64,000 bases of DNA from Verrucomicrobiaceae bacterium (GTDB taxonomy: Bacteria; Verrucomicrobiota; Verrucomicrobiia; Verrucomicrobiales; Verrucomicrobiaceae), in assembly GCA_016713035.1 (NCBI GenBank), contig JADJPW010000011.1, positions 67,132 through 131,131 of the forward strand. The letters run 5' to 3'. This document shows, piece by piece, positions 43,728 through 52,482 of the stretch (position 1 is its first letter; every line of letters begins with the position of its first letter). Made by a program: the position numbers and the translations under genes. The notes below the pieces were generated by a model. That model was given only the letters and a program-made list of their open reading frames with translations, did not search any database and had not been told where the DNA came from.

Positions 43728-44975
43728 ATGAGCGAACGTCGCGTCGTCATCACCGGGATCGGAGTCGTCTCCCCCCTCGGCAACAACAAGGATGACTTCT
43801 GGAAAAATCTCGTCGCAGGAAAAAGCGGCATCCGTCGCATCCAGTCCATGGACACGGAGAAGTACGACTGCAAAATCGCCGGTGAAGTGGTCGATTTCGA
43901 TCCCACGCCCTACTTCAACAACCACAAGGAAGCACGCCGTGCAGACCGCTTCTTCCAGCTCGCCATGGCCGCCTCCAAAATGGCCGCCAAAGACGCCGCG
44001 CTCAATCCAGACGCACTCGACCCGCACCGCATCGGCGTCATGGTCGGCAGCGGCATCGGTGGCCTCAGCACCATCGAGACCCAGTACGAGATCCTTTTGA
44101 ACAAAGGCCCCGGCCGCGTCAGCCCCTTCCTCATCCCCATGATGATCACGAACATCGCCACTGGCATGATCGCGACCGAATTCGGCTTCATGGGCCCGAA
44201 CATGTGCATCACCACCGCCTGCGCCACCTCGAACAACAACATCGGCGAAGCCTGGCGCATCATCAAATTCGGCGATGCAGACGCCATCATCTGCGGCGGC
44301 TCAGAGGCCTCCATCCGCCCCTGCGGCCTCTCCGGCTTCGGCAACATGAAGGCCCTCTCCATGCGCAATGATGAGCCCGAGCGTGCCTCCCGCCCCTGGG
44401 ACATCGGCCGTGACGGCTTCGTCATGGGCGAAGGCGCCGGCGTCGTCGTCATCGAGGAGCTCGAGCACGCGAAGAAGCGTGGAGCCACCATCTACGCCGA
44501 GCTCGCCGGATACGGCGTCACCGCAGATGCCTACCACCTCACCGCACCGCATCCAGAAGGCCTCGGAGCCTCCAAATGCATGGAAATGGCCCTCCGCCAC
44601 GCCAAGCTCAACGCCAACGAAGTCAGCTACGTCAACGCCCACGCCACCTCCACCCCCGTCGGTGACCTCTGCGAGCTCCGCGCCATCAAGCGCACCTTTG
44701 GCGAGTATGCGCAAAAAGGCCTCCTCGTCTCTGGCACCAAATCCATGACCGGGCATCTCCTCGGAGCCGCTGGCGGCATCGAGCTCGCCGCCTGCATCAT
44801 GGCCCTGCGTGATCAGGTCGTCCCGCCCACCATCAACGTCGAAAACCTCGACCCCGAAGTCGATGTGGACATCTGCGCCAACACCGCCCGCCCCGCGAAA
44901 CTCACCGCCGCCCTCAGCAACAGCTTCGGCTTCGGCGGCCACAACTCCGCGCTGCTGATCAAAAAGTTCGAGTAG
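43728..44975 (+). CDS. fabF: 3-oxoacyl-ACP synthase II
   Basis: 415 residues from ATG 43728 (MSERRVVITGIGVVSPLGNN). Catalytic Cys in TTACATSNNNIGEA, His in VNAHATSTPVGD and His in GTKSMTGHLLGAAGGIE make the Cys-His-His triad. It elongates acyl-ACP in fatty-acid synthesis. No other fab gene is adjacent in this window. It ends 13 bases from the convergent response regulator gene. Confidence 0.95.
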   Translation: MSERRVVITGIGVVSPLGNNKDDFWKNLVAGKSGIRRIQSMDTEKYDCKIAGEVVDFDPTPYFNNHKEARRADRFFQLAMAASKMAAKDAALNPDALDPHRIGVMVGSGIGGLSTIETQYEILLNKGPGRVSPFLIPMMITNIATGMIATEFGFMGPNMCITTACATSNNNIGEAWRIIKFGDADAIICGGSEASIRPCGLSGFGNMKALSMRNDEPERASRPWDIGRDGFVMGEGAGVVVIEELEHAKKRGATIYAELAGYGVTADAYHLTAPHPEGLGASKCMEMALRHAKLNANEVSYVNAHATSTPVGDLCELRAIKRTFGEYAQKGLLVSGTKSMTGHLLGAAGGIELAACIMALRDQVVPPTINVENLDPEVDVDICANTARPAKLTAALSNSFGFGGHNSALLIKKFE

Positions 44976-44988
44976 AGCCCACCATCCC

Positions 44989-45660
44989 TCATCCGCCACC
45001 CAGCGCATAGCCCACACCGCGCACGGTGCGGATGAGCTTTTTATCGTGGTCTTTATCGATCTTGCTGCGCAGGCGCTGGATGTACACCTCCACTAAGTTC
45101 GTCTCTGGGTCCATGTTGTAGCCCCAGACGTGCTCATAAATTTGCATGCGGCCAAAAACCCGCCCTGGGCTGCGCATCAGGTGCTCCAGCAGCTCGAACT
45201 CACGCGTGCTCAGCTCGATGAGCTCGCCTGCACGGCTGACTTTGCGCTCCAGTAGGTCGATGGAGAGATCCTCCACGCGGAGGATGTGGCTCGTCTCACC
45301 CACCTTGCGCCGCGCCACCGTGCGCAGGCGTGCGGCCAGCTCCTCGACAAAGAAGGGCTTCGTCATGTAATCATCCGCGCCCAAATTCAGTCCCTCGATC
45401 TTCTCTGGCAGCGTGGAGCGTGCGGTGAGCAGGATCACCGGCACGCTGCTCCGTTTCTCACGCAGTCCACGCAGGATACTCAGGCCATCGCGGCCAGGGA
45501 CCATGATATCGAGCACTAGCGCATCGTAGGGCACGCTGGTGGCCATCTCCCATGCCTCATCGCCATCACTCACGGCATCCACTTGGATGCCCTGCTCCTC
45601 CAGGCCCTTTTTGGCAAAGGAGAGGAGCTTCGATTGATCTTCGAGCAGCAGGATACGCAT
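44989..45660 (-). CDS. OmpR-family response regulator
   Basis: 223 residues. Receiver domain with Glu7/Asp8 acid pair, phospho-acceptor Asp51 (ALVLDIMVPGRDG), Thr79 and Lys101 (YMTKPF). A winged-helix DNA-binding domain (LSTREFELLEHLMRSPGRVF, VEVYIQRLRSKID) follows, ending RTVRGVGYALGGG. It activates or represses genes when phosphorylated. No kinase gene is adjacent, so it is an orphan here. Confidence 0.93.
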   Translation of the reverse strand: MRILLLEDQSKLLSFAKKGLEEQGIQVDAVSDGDEAWEMATSVPYDALVLDIMVPGRDGLSILRGLREKRSSVPVILLTARSTLPEKIEGLNLGADDYMTKPFFVEELAARLRTVARRKVGETSHILRVEDLSIDLLERKVSRAGELIELSTREFELLEHLMRSPGRVFGRMQIYEHVWGYNMDPETNLVEVYIQRLRSKIDKDHDKKLIRTVRGVGYALGGG

Positions 45661-45709
45661 GGCAGGCGATCAGAAGCGCGGGTGCACTAGCAGGTCAAGG
45701 GCTGCGCCA

Positions 45710-48280
45710 TCACGCTTTTGGCAGCACACGCACGATGAAGGCCTTCTTCGCGCCAAAGTACTTCGCGGCGACCTTTCGCAGCTTCTCCGCGTCGATGGAG
45801 GCCATGATAGCGGGCAGTTTTTGGAAATAACCCGCTCCCAGGCCGCTGATCTCATTCCACGCGAGGATGTCCGCCATCGCGCCATTGCCCTGCTGGCTGC
45901 GTAGCCAGTTGCTGCGCCATGCGGTGCGGGCTCGCTCGATCTCTGCGGTGGTGAGTCCGTTCTTCGCGAGGTCGTCGATCTGGGCCATCAGCTCCTTTTC
46001 CGCCAGCTTCGCCTTCGCCGGATCGGTGCCCAGGTAGAAGTAGAAAGCGCCCGCTCCCATCGCGGCGAAATTTTGTGCGCCCACATAATAAGCGAGGCCT
46101 AGCTCCTCGCGGATGCGGTTGAAGAGGCGGCTACCCATGTCGCTGCAGGCTTCGTCGATGAGTTGCAGCGCGGGGATGTCCTCATGCGCCAGTCCGACCG
46201 TGCGAAAACCCACGACGATGACGGCCTGCTCCTTCTCCAAGTGCTCGGTGAAGGCCGTAGGGGGCGATTTGGGCTCAAAAACACGGCTATGGGCCGCGTG
46301 GCGAGCTCCGCGTGGCAGTTTGCCCAGAGCGGCCTCGATCTGCTTTTTCACCACTACAGCCTTCACATCGCCAAACACGCTCACCACGCCATTTTGGGCA
46401 AAGAGGGCATTTTTGAGCGCTGCGCGGCAATCCGCGAGTTGCAGTGCGGAGACGCTTTTCTCCGTCCCCAGTGCGGTGCGGTGAAAAGGCTGCCCGGCAA
46501 AAATTTCACGCCGTGCCTTCCGCAGCGCCACGGTGAGTGGGTCCTCCTGCTCCTCCTGGATGCTGGCGATTTGGCGCTTCTTCACACCCGCTAGGCTAGC
46601 GACCGGCATGGTGTGATTTTGAATCAGATCCGTGATGAGTCCCAGCGCGGCCACCTCATCTCCACGCATGACTTCCGCGCCGAAGATGAAACGATGCGCA
46701 TCCGCCGTGCAACTGAGCTGCCCGCCGCGATTCTCCAGCTCCGCAGCGATCTGTGCGGCGCTGCGCTTCCGCGTGCCCTTGAGCAGCATCTGGGCGGTGA
46801 TCTGCGTCACCCCGGCATTCGTGTCCGTCTCCGCAGGCACGCCCGCGAGGAAATTCACACGCAGACTCACCAGCGGCAGCCGCGGATTTTCTCCGACGAA
46901 GAGTTTGAGACCATTTTTGAGCGTGAACTCATGGATCACTGGGGCACTGACATCGTCCGCTTTTTTGGCCACACCATTTGTCTCCACGTCTGGTCCGACG
47001 ATGGCCGTGGTAAAGCCATCCGCAGGCAAATAGCGCCGTGCGGCATCGCGGATCATCTGTGGCGTCAGCTTGGCGATGGTGGCCAGATACTCACGCTGGT
47101 AATCGAGCCCGCCACTGAGTAACCAGCCATTGCCCAGCGAGCTGGCCTGCCCCTTCACCGTGCTCAGAGTGCGGATTTGGTGCCCCAGCGTCGCCCGCAC
47201 GGCTTTTTCGAGCTCTGCTTTGCCTGGACCGCTATTTTGCATCTCCGCGATGACGCGGCGCATGCCACTTTTCACGGCCGTGAGGTCCCCCGGATTGCAC
47301 TCTGCCTCCGTCATGAAAATGCCGCACTCCGCCGCGCACCACGCACCGGCCCAGACCGAGTGTGCGAGTGCTTTTTTCTCCCGCAGCTCTTGGTACAGCC
47401 GTGAGCTACGTCCGCTGCCTAGCAGGAAGGCTAGCACATCGAGCGCGGGCTTGTTCGCATGGCTTTCCCCAGGGATCTGCCAGCCAAACGCGATGCGTGT
47501 GAGGTCCGTGGCGAAGTTTTTTGCAGCGAAGCGCCCACTCTGCTGCCGCGGCTCATCGGGTAAGAGTGCAGGGTCATAAGCGCGGCGCTTCCAGGTGCCA
47601 AAGTGCCGCGTCACCTCCTCGATCACAGCCTCCGTCTTTACCGCACCCGCGATGACGATGAAGCTGTTGTTTGGCACGTAATGCTGCTGCACGAAGCCCG
47701 CCACATCCGCCCGTGTGATCTGATCAAACACCTCGCGGTGGCCGATGATCGGATGCCGCAGCGGATGCTGGCGGAATGCGGTGGAGAGGATCAAATGCTG
47801 CAGTGTGCTGCTCGCATCATCATGATCCATGGCCATCTCACGGCGGATCACATCCATCTCACGCGTCAGCTCCTCAGCGTCGATCTTGGAGTGCCGCACC
47901 ATGTCTGCCAGGATGTCCAAGTAGCCATCCGTATGCTCTGCGAGTCCGTCGATCCAGTACACCGTGCGATTGAAGGTGGTGTAAGCATTCACATAGCCGC
48001 CGAGCCGCTGGATGCCCTGGCTGATCTCTGTCGCACTGCGTTTCTCCGTTCCTTTAAAAAGCATGTGCTCTACGCAGTGGGCGATCCCTGCACCCGTGTG
48101 CTGCTGCTCCTGCAAGCTGCCGGCTTTGATCCACACCTGCACACTCACCAACGGATGCGCCTGATCTTCACGCACGATGACCTCCAGCCCATTCGGCAGC
48201 GTCACCACCGCCGCCTGCGATGACGGCACAGCGAGTTTCGGAGCGGCGGAGATTTTTTTGGAAGAGCGGGCGGCGGGCAT
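45710..48280 (-). CDS. M16 family zinc metallopeptidase
   Basis: 856 residues, two M16 halves. The first half has the zinc motif HCVEH (HxxEH) and the distal Glu region (EELTREMDVIRREMAMD). The second half starts around residue 435 (TLKNGLKLFVGENPRLPLVS) and lacks HxxEH, as usual for the structural half. No signal peptide is clear at the N-terminus (MPAARSSKKISAAP), so it may be cytoplasmic or exported by another route. It cleaves small peptides or leaders. It follows the response regulator on the same strand. Confidence 0.92.
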   Translation of the reverse strand: MPAARSSKKISAAPKLAVPSSQAAVVTLPNGLEVIVREDQAHPLVSVQVWIKAGSLQEQQHTGAGIAHCVEHMLFKGTEKRSATEISQGIQRLGGYVNAYTTFNRTVYWIDGLAEHTDGYLDILADMVRHSKIDAEELTREMDVIRREMAMDHDDASSTLQHLILSTAFRQHPLRHPIIGHREVFDQITRADVAGFVQQHYVPNNSFIVIAGAVKTEAVIEEVTRHFGTWKRRAYDPALLPDEPRQQSGRFAAKNFATDLTRIAFGWQIPGESHANKPALDVLAFLLGSGRSSRLYQELREKKALAHSVWAGAWCAAECGIFMTEAECNPGDLTAVKSGMRRVIAEMQNSGPGKAELEKAVRATLGHQIRTLSTVKGQASSLGNGWLLSGGLDYQREYLATIAKLTPQMIRDAARRYLPADGFTTAIVGPDVETNGVAKKADDVSAPVIHEFTLKNGLKLFVGENPRLPLVSLRVNFLAGVPAETDTNAGVTQITAQMLLKGTRKRSAAQIAAELENRGGQLSCTADAHRFIFGAEVMRGDEVAALGLITDLIQNHTMPVASLAGVKKRQIASIQEEQEDPLTVALRKARREIFAGQPFHRTALGTEKSVSALQLADCRAALKNALFAQNGVVSVFGDVKAVVVKKQIEAALGKLPRGARHAAHSRVFEPKSPPTAFTEHLEKEQAVIVVGFRTVGLAHEDIPALQLIDEACSDMGSRLFNRIREELGLAYYVGAQNFAAMGAGAFYFYLGTDPAKAKLAEKELMAQIDDLAKNGLTTAEIERARTAWRSNWLRSQQGNGAMADILAWNEISGLGAGYFQKLPAIMASIDAEKLRKVAAKYFGAKKAFIVRVLPKA

Positions 48281-48406
48281 GAGGGCCTGCTACATGGCAC
48301 GAGATGCCGTGAGGGCAAGGCTGGTTCCCTGCTCTCAGCGCCCTCTTCTCTGGTGCCGCGCCCCCCTCGCAATAGCCCGCTGGCACTCGGCGTATCCATC
48401 TGTGCC

Positions 48407-50479
48407 ATGACTCACAGACTTCTCACCCTCATCGCCCTCCTCACTGCCACCACGCTGCATGCAGAATTCCGGGCGGGAGCAGCCGTGATCGACATCACAC
48501 CGACAAAGCTACCCGTGCTGGTCAATGGCGGCATGCTCAGCCGCTACCTCGACAAGATCAATACCCGCGTGAATGCCCGTGCCATCGTCGTGACAGATGG
48601 GAAGACCCAGATCGCCATCGTCGTGGCGGATAGCTGCATGATGGGTCGTGACGTGCTCGATGAGGCCAAAAAAATGGCCGCCGCGCAGACCGGCATCCCC
48701 GCAGACCGCATGCTCATCAGCGCCACTCACTCCCACACCGCACCCGCCTCCATGGGCTGCCTCGGCACCGATGCAGACCCAGCTTATGTGCCTTTGCTAA
48801 AAGAGAAGCTCGTCCAAGCCATCGCCGCTGCTCAGGCCGCGCTAAAACCTGCACGCATCGGCTTCGCCAAAGCAAATGCGGCTGAGTTTACCGCACTACG
48901 GCAGTGGATACGCCGTCCAGATCGACTCGCAGAGGACCCCTTCGGCAACATGAGCGTCCGTGCCAATATGCACGCAGGCCGTATCTGGGATGATGTCACC
49001 GGCGAGTCCGGCCCGGAAGACCCCGATCTCTCGCTCATCTCCATACAAACAGCAGAAGGCAAGCCGCTCGCTGTGTTGGCGAATTTTTCCATGCACTACT
49101 TCGGAGATAAAGACATCAGCGCAGACTACTTTGGCCTCTTCTCAGATGGACTCACCCAGCGCCTCGATCCCACAGGCAAAATGGTCGGCATCATGTCCCA
49201 TGGATGCAGCGGAGACATCTACCGAGTCGATTACAAAGCGCCCGAGGCGCAGCGCCCGAAGCCCACCATCGACGAATTCACCAGCGGCCTGCTCGACATC
49301 GCCGTCAAAGCCCACGCTGGCATCGAATACCGCGCCGATGTGGATGTCGCGATGATGGAGCGGCGCATGACACTGAAATACCGCGTACCAGACAAGCAGC
49401 GCCTCGAATGGGCGCAGCGCATCGTCGCAGAGATGGGAGACCGCCCTTTAAAGACGCCCACAGAGGTCTATGCACGCGAGCAGATCATCCTGCACGAGCG
49501 GCAGCAGACCGAGATCGTTGTGCAGGGACTACGCATCGGCCCCATCGGCATCGCCACCACACCGAATGAAACATACGCCATCACCGGGCTGAAGATCAAA
49601 GCCGCCAGCCCGCTCCCGCACACCATGGTCATCGAGCTAGCCAATGGCGGTGATGGCTACATCCCACCGCCAGAAATGCACGCCTGGGGCGGCTACAACA
49701 CCTGGGCCGCTCGCAGTGCGGGCCTAGAAGTAATGGCCGAATCCAAAATCACCGCAGCCGCCATCGAGTGCCTCGAATCTGCCAGCGGAGCCCCCCGCAA
49801 GCCCTGGCATCTCAGCGCAGGCCCCGTCACGAAAACCACCGCCGACCTCGGCCCATCTGCCTACTGGCGGCTCAATGAATTCCATGGCCCCATCGCTGCC
49901 GATTCCACCAAAAACCAGCACCACGCCACCTATGTCGGCGGCGTAGCCTATTACCTCGATGGCCCCGAAAGCGCGAAATTCTGCTCCAGCGAGATCAATC
50001 GTGCCCCGCACTTCGTGAATGGCCACCTCAGCACCCAAATGGCCGATTTGGGTGAAAACTACAGCATCTCCCTCTGGCTATGGAATGGCATGCCAGCAGA
50101 CGGGCGCGACTTTTGCGGCTGGTTTTACTCCCGCGATCATCCGCACGGCCTGAGCGCATTTGGCGAGCACCTCGGCATCGGCGGCAAAAGCGGCCACACC
50201 GGCAAAATCGTGTTTCGAGCCCATGGAGCAGAACATGCGGGAAAAACAGAAATCCCACGCTGGAGCTGGCAGCACGTCGTCCTCGTACGCGAAGGCAAAA
50301 ACTCCAAAATCTACCTCAACGGCAAACTCGAGCTCGAAGCGGACATCCCCGCCGTGAAAATCCCCACCTTATTCTTCGGCAGCCGCAGTGACCACCAAGA
50401 CCCCTGGGAAGGCCGCCTTGATGAAATCGCCATTTTCCCACGCAGCCTCAGTGCACAGGACATCGCCAAGCTACGCTAA
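48407..50479 (+). CDS. secreted neutral-ceramidase-like protein with LamG domain
   Basis: 690 residues from ATG 48407 with signal peptide MTHRLLTLIALLTATTLHA. The N-terminal about 430 residues follow the neutral/alkaline non-lysosomal ceramidase fold: FRAGAAVIDITP, SATHSHTAP (zinc-site loop), LANFSMHYFG and SHGCSGDIYRVDY. The last about 200 residues are a LamG-like jelly roll (SISLWLWNGM, WQHVVLVREGKNSKIYLNGK). Members of this fold in Verrucomicrobiota are abundant and mostly of unknown substrate. A second ceramidase-like gene lies at 57050. Confidence 0.88.
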   Translation: MTHRLLTLIALLTATTLHAEFRAGAAVIDITPTKLPVLVNGGMLSRYLDKINTRVNARAIVVTDGKTQIAIVVADSCMMGRDVLDEAKKMAAAQTGIPADRMLISATHSHTAPASMGCLGTDADPAYVPLLKEKLVQAIAAAQAALKPARIGFAKANAAEFTALRQWIRRPDRLAEDPFGNMSVRANMHAGRIWDDVTGESGPEDPDLSLISIQTAEGKPLAVLANFSMHYFGDKDISADYFGLFSDGLTQRLDPTGKMVGIMSHGCSGDIYRVDYKAPEAQRPKPTIDEFTSGLLDIAVKAHAGIEYRADVDVAMMERRMTLKYRVPDKQRLEWAQRIVAEMGDRPLKTPTEVYAREQIILHERQQTEIVVQGLRIGPIGIATTPNETYAITGLKIKAASPLPHTMVIELANGGDGYIPPPEMHAWGGYNTWAARSAGLEVMAESKITAAAIECLESASGAPRKPWHLSAGPVTKTTADLGPSAYWRLNEFHGPIAADSTKNQHHATYVGGVAYYLDGPESAKFCSSEINRAPHFVNGHLSTQMADLGENYSISLWLWNGMPADGRDFCGWFYSRDHPHGLSAFGEHLGIGGKSGHTGKIVFRAHGAEHAGKTEIPRWSWQHVVLVREGKNSKIYLNGKLELEADIPAVKIPTLFFGSRSDHQDPWEGRLDEIAIFPRSLSAQDIAKLR

Positions 50480-50565
50480 ACGCTAGCGGATCGCGAAAGG
50501 GTGATCTTGGATCAGTTCGGTGAACTTATCACCTCTCCGATCCCGAAGGGGCACGGAGTAAGCCA

Positions 50566-50603
50566 GCAATAACAAATGATACATTAAACCTAGCTACTTA
50601 TTA
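50566..50603 (-). repeat. GTAG repeat copy a
   Basis: Read on the minus strand it starts AATAAGTAGCTAGGTTTAA and ends TGTTATTGC. It matches copy d (52392-52428) at about 30 of 37 positions in opposite orientation. The last codons and stop of the truncated hydrolase are read from it. Confidence 0.75.
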
Positions 50604-51141
50604 GCGTCGTCTGCGGCACAAAGGCCATCACGCAGCGCAGCCGTGTCGATTCACGCGCCACCGCGTCCGTGCTCTTCGCGTCCGCCATGTCCGGTGAAAA
50701 GGCCAGCCACAGCACTGTGAAGCCGCCCGCTGAGCCGCCGCAGCCCCCGATGCGCTCCTTGTCGATCTTCCACACGTCCGTCTGGCTCCGCACGAACTGC
50801 AACGCCCGCGCCGAATCATCCAAACAGGCCTTCACTGGCGGATCGATCTTCGCCGCCTGCGCATCCTGGATGAGCCGGTAGTTGATGGACACCACCGAGA
50901 TGCCGTTTTCGAGGCATTTCGCCAGAAAGTCAGGATTTGCCTTATCCCCCGTCATCCACCCACCGCCATGTACAAAGAACAAGAGCGGTGCCGTTGCCCA
51001 ATCCGACTTCGCTTGCCAGAAATCCAGCTTCTGTTTCTCATGTGGCCCGTAAGGCACGTTTGCGTGCGTGGGAGCCTGCGCATGCCCAAGGCAGAGGGGC
51101 ACCAACAGAACAGCAAGGACAATGAAGACGCGGGAGATCAT
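50590..51141 (-). pseudogene. alpha/beta hydrolase, C-terminus lost at a repeat
   Basis: 183 residues with signal peptide MISRVFIVLAVLLVPLCLGHA. BD-FAE/esterase-type features are LFFVHGGGWMTGDK (oxyanion hole HGGG) and IGGCGGSAGGF with the nucleophile Ser. The family is about 280-310 residues, with catalytic Asp and His in the last third, and these are absent. After MAFVPQTT the frame runs straight into repeat copy a, giving LISS and a stop. So the gene was probably truncated by an event at that repeat. Activity is unlikely. Confidence 0.75.
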
Positions 51142-51543
51142 GCGTGTGTGGCTTCGCGTGTTCCGGCAGCCTTGGCAAGTGATCAGGAGTCACATGGCCT
51201 AGCAGCAAATAATCGGGTAAACGAAATGTTCCCTGTTAGCGGTTGCGCGGGATCGGAGAGGCAACCACGGATGGAACGGATGAAACGGATTCCACCGATG
51301 CACTGCACCGCTCAGGAATGCCCCTGCAATGGATTGTGGCCGAGCAGTTGGCTCATTTGCTTTCATTCATCGTATCTGTTCAATCCGTCGTATCAGTCCT
51401 ATCCGTGGTTCACTTTCACCTCGATAATTTCCCTTCCAACCCGGCCCAGGTTCAAGACCTGGCTACTAATTACTAACTCGGAAGTGGAAGGCCCTCAAAC
51501 GCGGGCGTTGCATTTGCAAAGAGGCGAAGATAGCCTACGACGC
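51142..51543. other. intergenic region with inverted repeat and GTAG repeat copy b
   Basis: Left arm about 51263-51300 and right arm about 51364-51410 are imperfect inverted copies with GGAT recurring about every 8-10 bases (AACCACGGATGGAACGGAT). Copy b of the GTAG repeat (51456-51476, minus orientation) follows, with GTAG next to a hairpin CCAGGT-CTTGA-ACCTGG. No gene. Confidence 0.65.
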
Positions 51544-52080
51544 ATGGAAACACTCTCCGTTCGCTGCAACCACTGCGGAGCGCCGCTGTCTGTCTCGGAA
51601 AGCACGCGCTTCGTCACCTGCCAGTTCTGCCAGAGCAATCTGGAGGTGAAGCGCACGGACTCATCCATCTTCACGGAGGAAGTCGCGAAGATCGCGGAGA
51701 ACACCGGACGCATGGCGGAGAGCCTGGAGGTGATCGAATTGCAAAATGAGATCGAGCGTGTGGACCGCGAATGGTCGCAGACGGAAGCAGGTTACATGAT
51801 TCACGGCAAAAACGGGCCGCAGCGGCCGAGCAGCTCGATGTTCGGGCTCGCGTTTGCGATCTTTTTTGCCTGCGTGTGCTTTGGAATGAGCTTTTTCGCC
51901 TCCCAAATGCCAGGCCCAGGCATTTTCGCCTTGGTGCCAGTCGGCATGGGTATTTTCGCGCTGGTAGCGGCGGTGATGAACATGTCCAAGGGCGCGGAAC
52001 TCGAGCAGGCGCAGGAACGGCATCGCGCGCGACGCGCCGAACTGGTGGCGAAACTGCATCGCGCACGTGGAGAGGCCTGA
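51544..52080 (+). CDS. zinc-ribbon membrane protein
   Basis: 178 residues from ATG 51544 (METLSVRCNHCGAPL); the open frame upstream is not coding. Two CxxC pairs (CNHC and CQFC) make a zinc ribbon. A polar helical stretch (about 45-90) follows, then two membrane helices (about 98-115 and 123-142), then a charged helix (ELEQAQERHRARRAELVAK). Function unknown. The TGA stop is followed immediately by GTAG repeat copy c, an arrangement also seen for the truncated hydrolase and copy a. Confidence 0.8.
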   Translation: METLSVRCNHCGAPLSVSESTRFVTCQFCQSNLEVKRTDSSIFTEEVAKIAENTGRMAESLEVIELQNEIERVDREWSQTEAGYMIHGKNGPQRPSSSMFGLAFAIFFACVCFGMSFFASQMPGPGIFALVPVGMGIFALVAAVMNMSKGAELEQAQERHRARRAELVAKLHRARGEA

Positions 52081-52100
52081 ATAAGTAGCCAGGCTAACTA
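52080..52100 (+). repeat. GTAG repeat copy c
   Basis: ATAAGTAGCCAGGCTAAC directly after the zinc-ribbon stop codon; TAGCC-A-GGCTA is a small palindrome. It shares ATAAGTAGCCAGG with copy d. Confidence 0.7.
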
Positions 52101-52117
52101 TTCACGCAGAGGCGGAC

Positions 52118-52378
52118 TCAATCAGGCTCTGCCTCCACTTCGACCACCTTCTCAAGATAGGTTTGCGCCAGTTTCCACCGCAGTCTCCAAAGCTCTTTTG
52201 GCGGGCTGGTCTGATAGTCCTTCTCCCAGACCTCCACCAAGCCTTTAACAGAGAGATCGCCCGTGCCGCTTGACGAGTAGAAGCACATCAAGCCCGAATC
52301 GCGGAGGCTCCAGCTACTTCCGCTAGTGGGATCAATCTTGGGTTCTCGACCTGCGGCAACATCTCCCGTGCAGCTCAT
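52118..52378 (-). CDS. small hypothetical protein
   Basis: 86 residues (MSCTGDVAAGREPKIDPTSG). It lies between repeat copies c and d. The second half is amphipathic and Trp-rich (ELWRLRWKLAQTYLEKVV), which looks like real protein, but I know no family. Nothing else supports it. Confidence 0.45.
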   Translation of the reverse strand: MSCTGDVAAGREPKIDPTSGSSWSLRDSGLMCFYSSSGTGDLSVKGLVEVWEKDYQTSPPKELWRLRWKLAQTYLEKVVEVEAEPD

Positions 52379-52391
52379 CCATGCTCCATTT

Positions 52392-52428
52392 GATAAGTAG
52401 CCAGGTTAAAAGTTGCATATGTTATTGC
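52392..52428 (+). repeat. GTAG repeat copy d
   Basis: GATAAGTAGCCAGGTTAAAA and on to TGTTATTGC, 91 bases upstream of the second RAYT gene. Inverted partner of copy a. Confidence 0.75.
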
Positions 52429-52482
52429 CGCTGATAACCTTGCACTATAGTCTGCATTGCCCACTTCCAACGTCTCCACCTC

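Noticed and set aside
50566..52428. Integron-like cassette array
   Set aside because: The repeats lack paired RYYYAAC/GTTRRRY core sites and no integrase gene is in the window.
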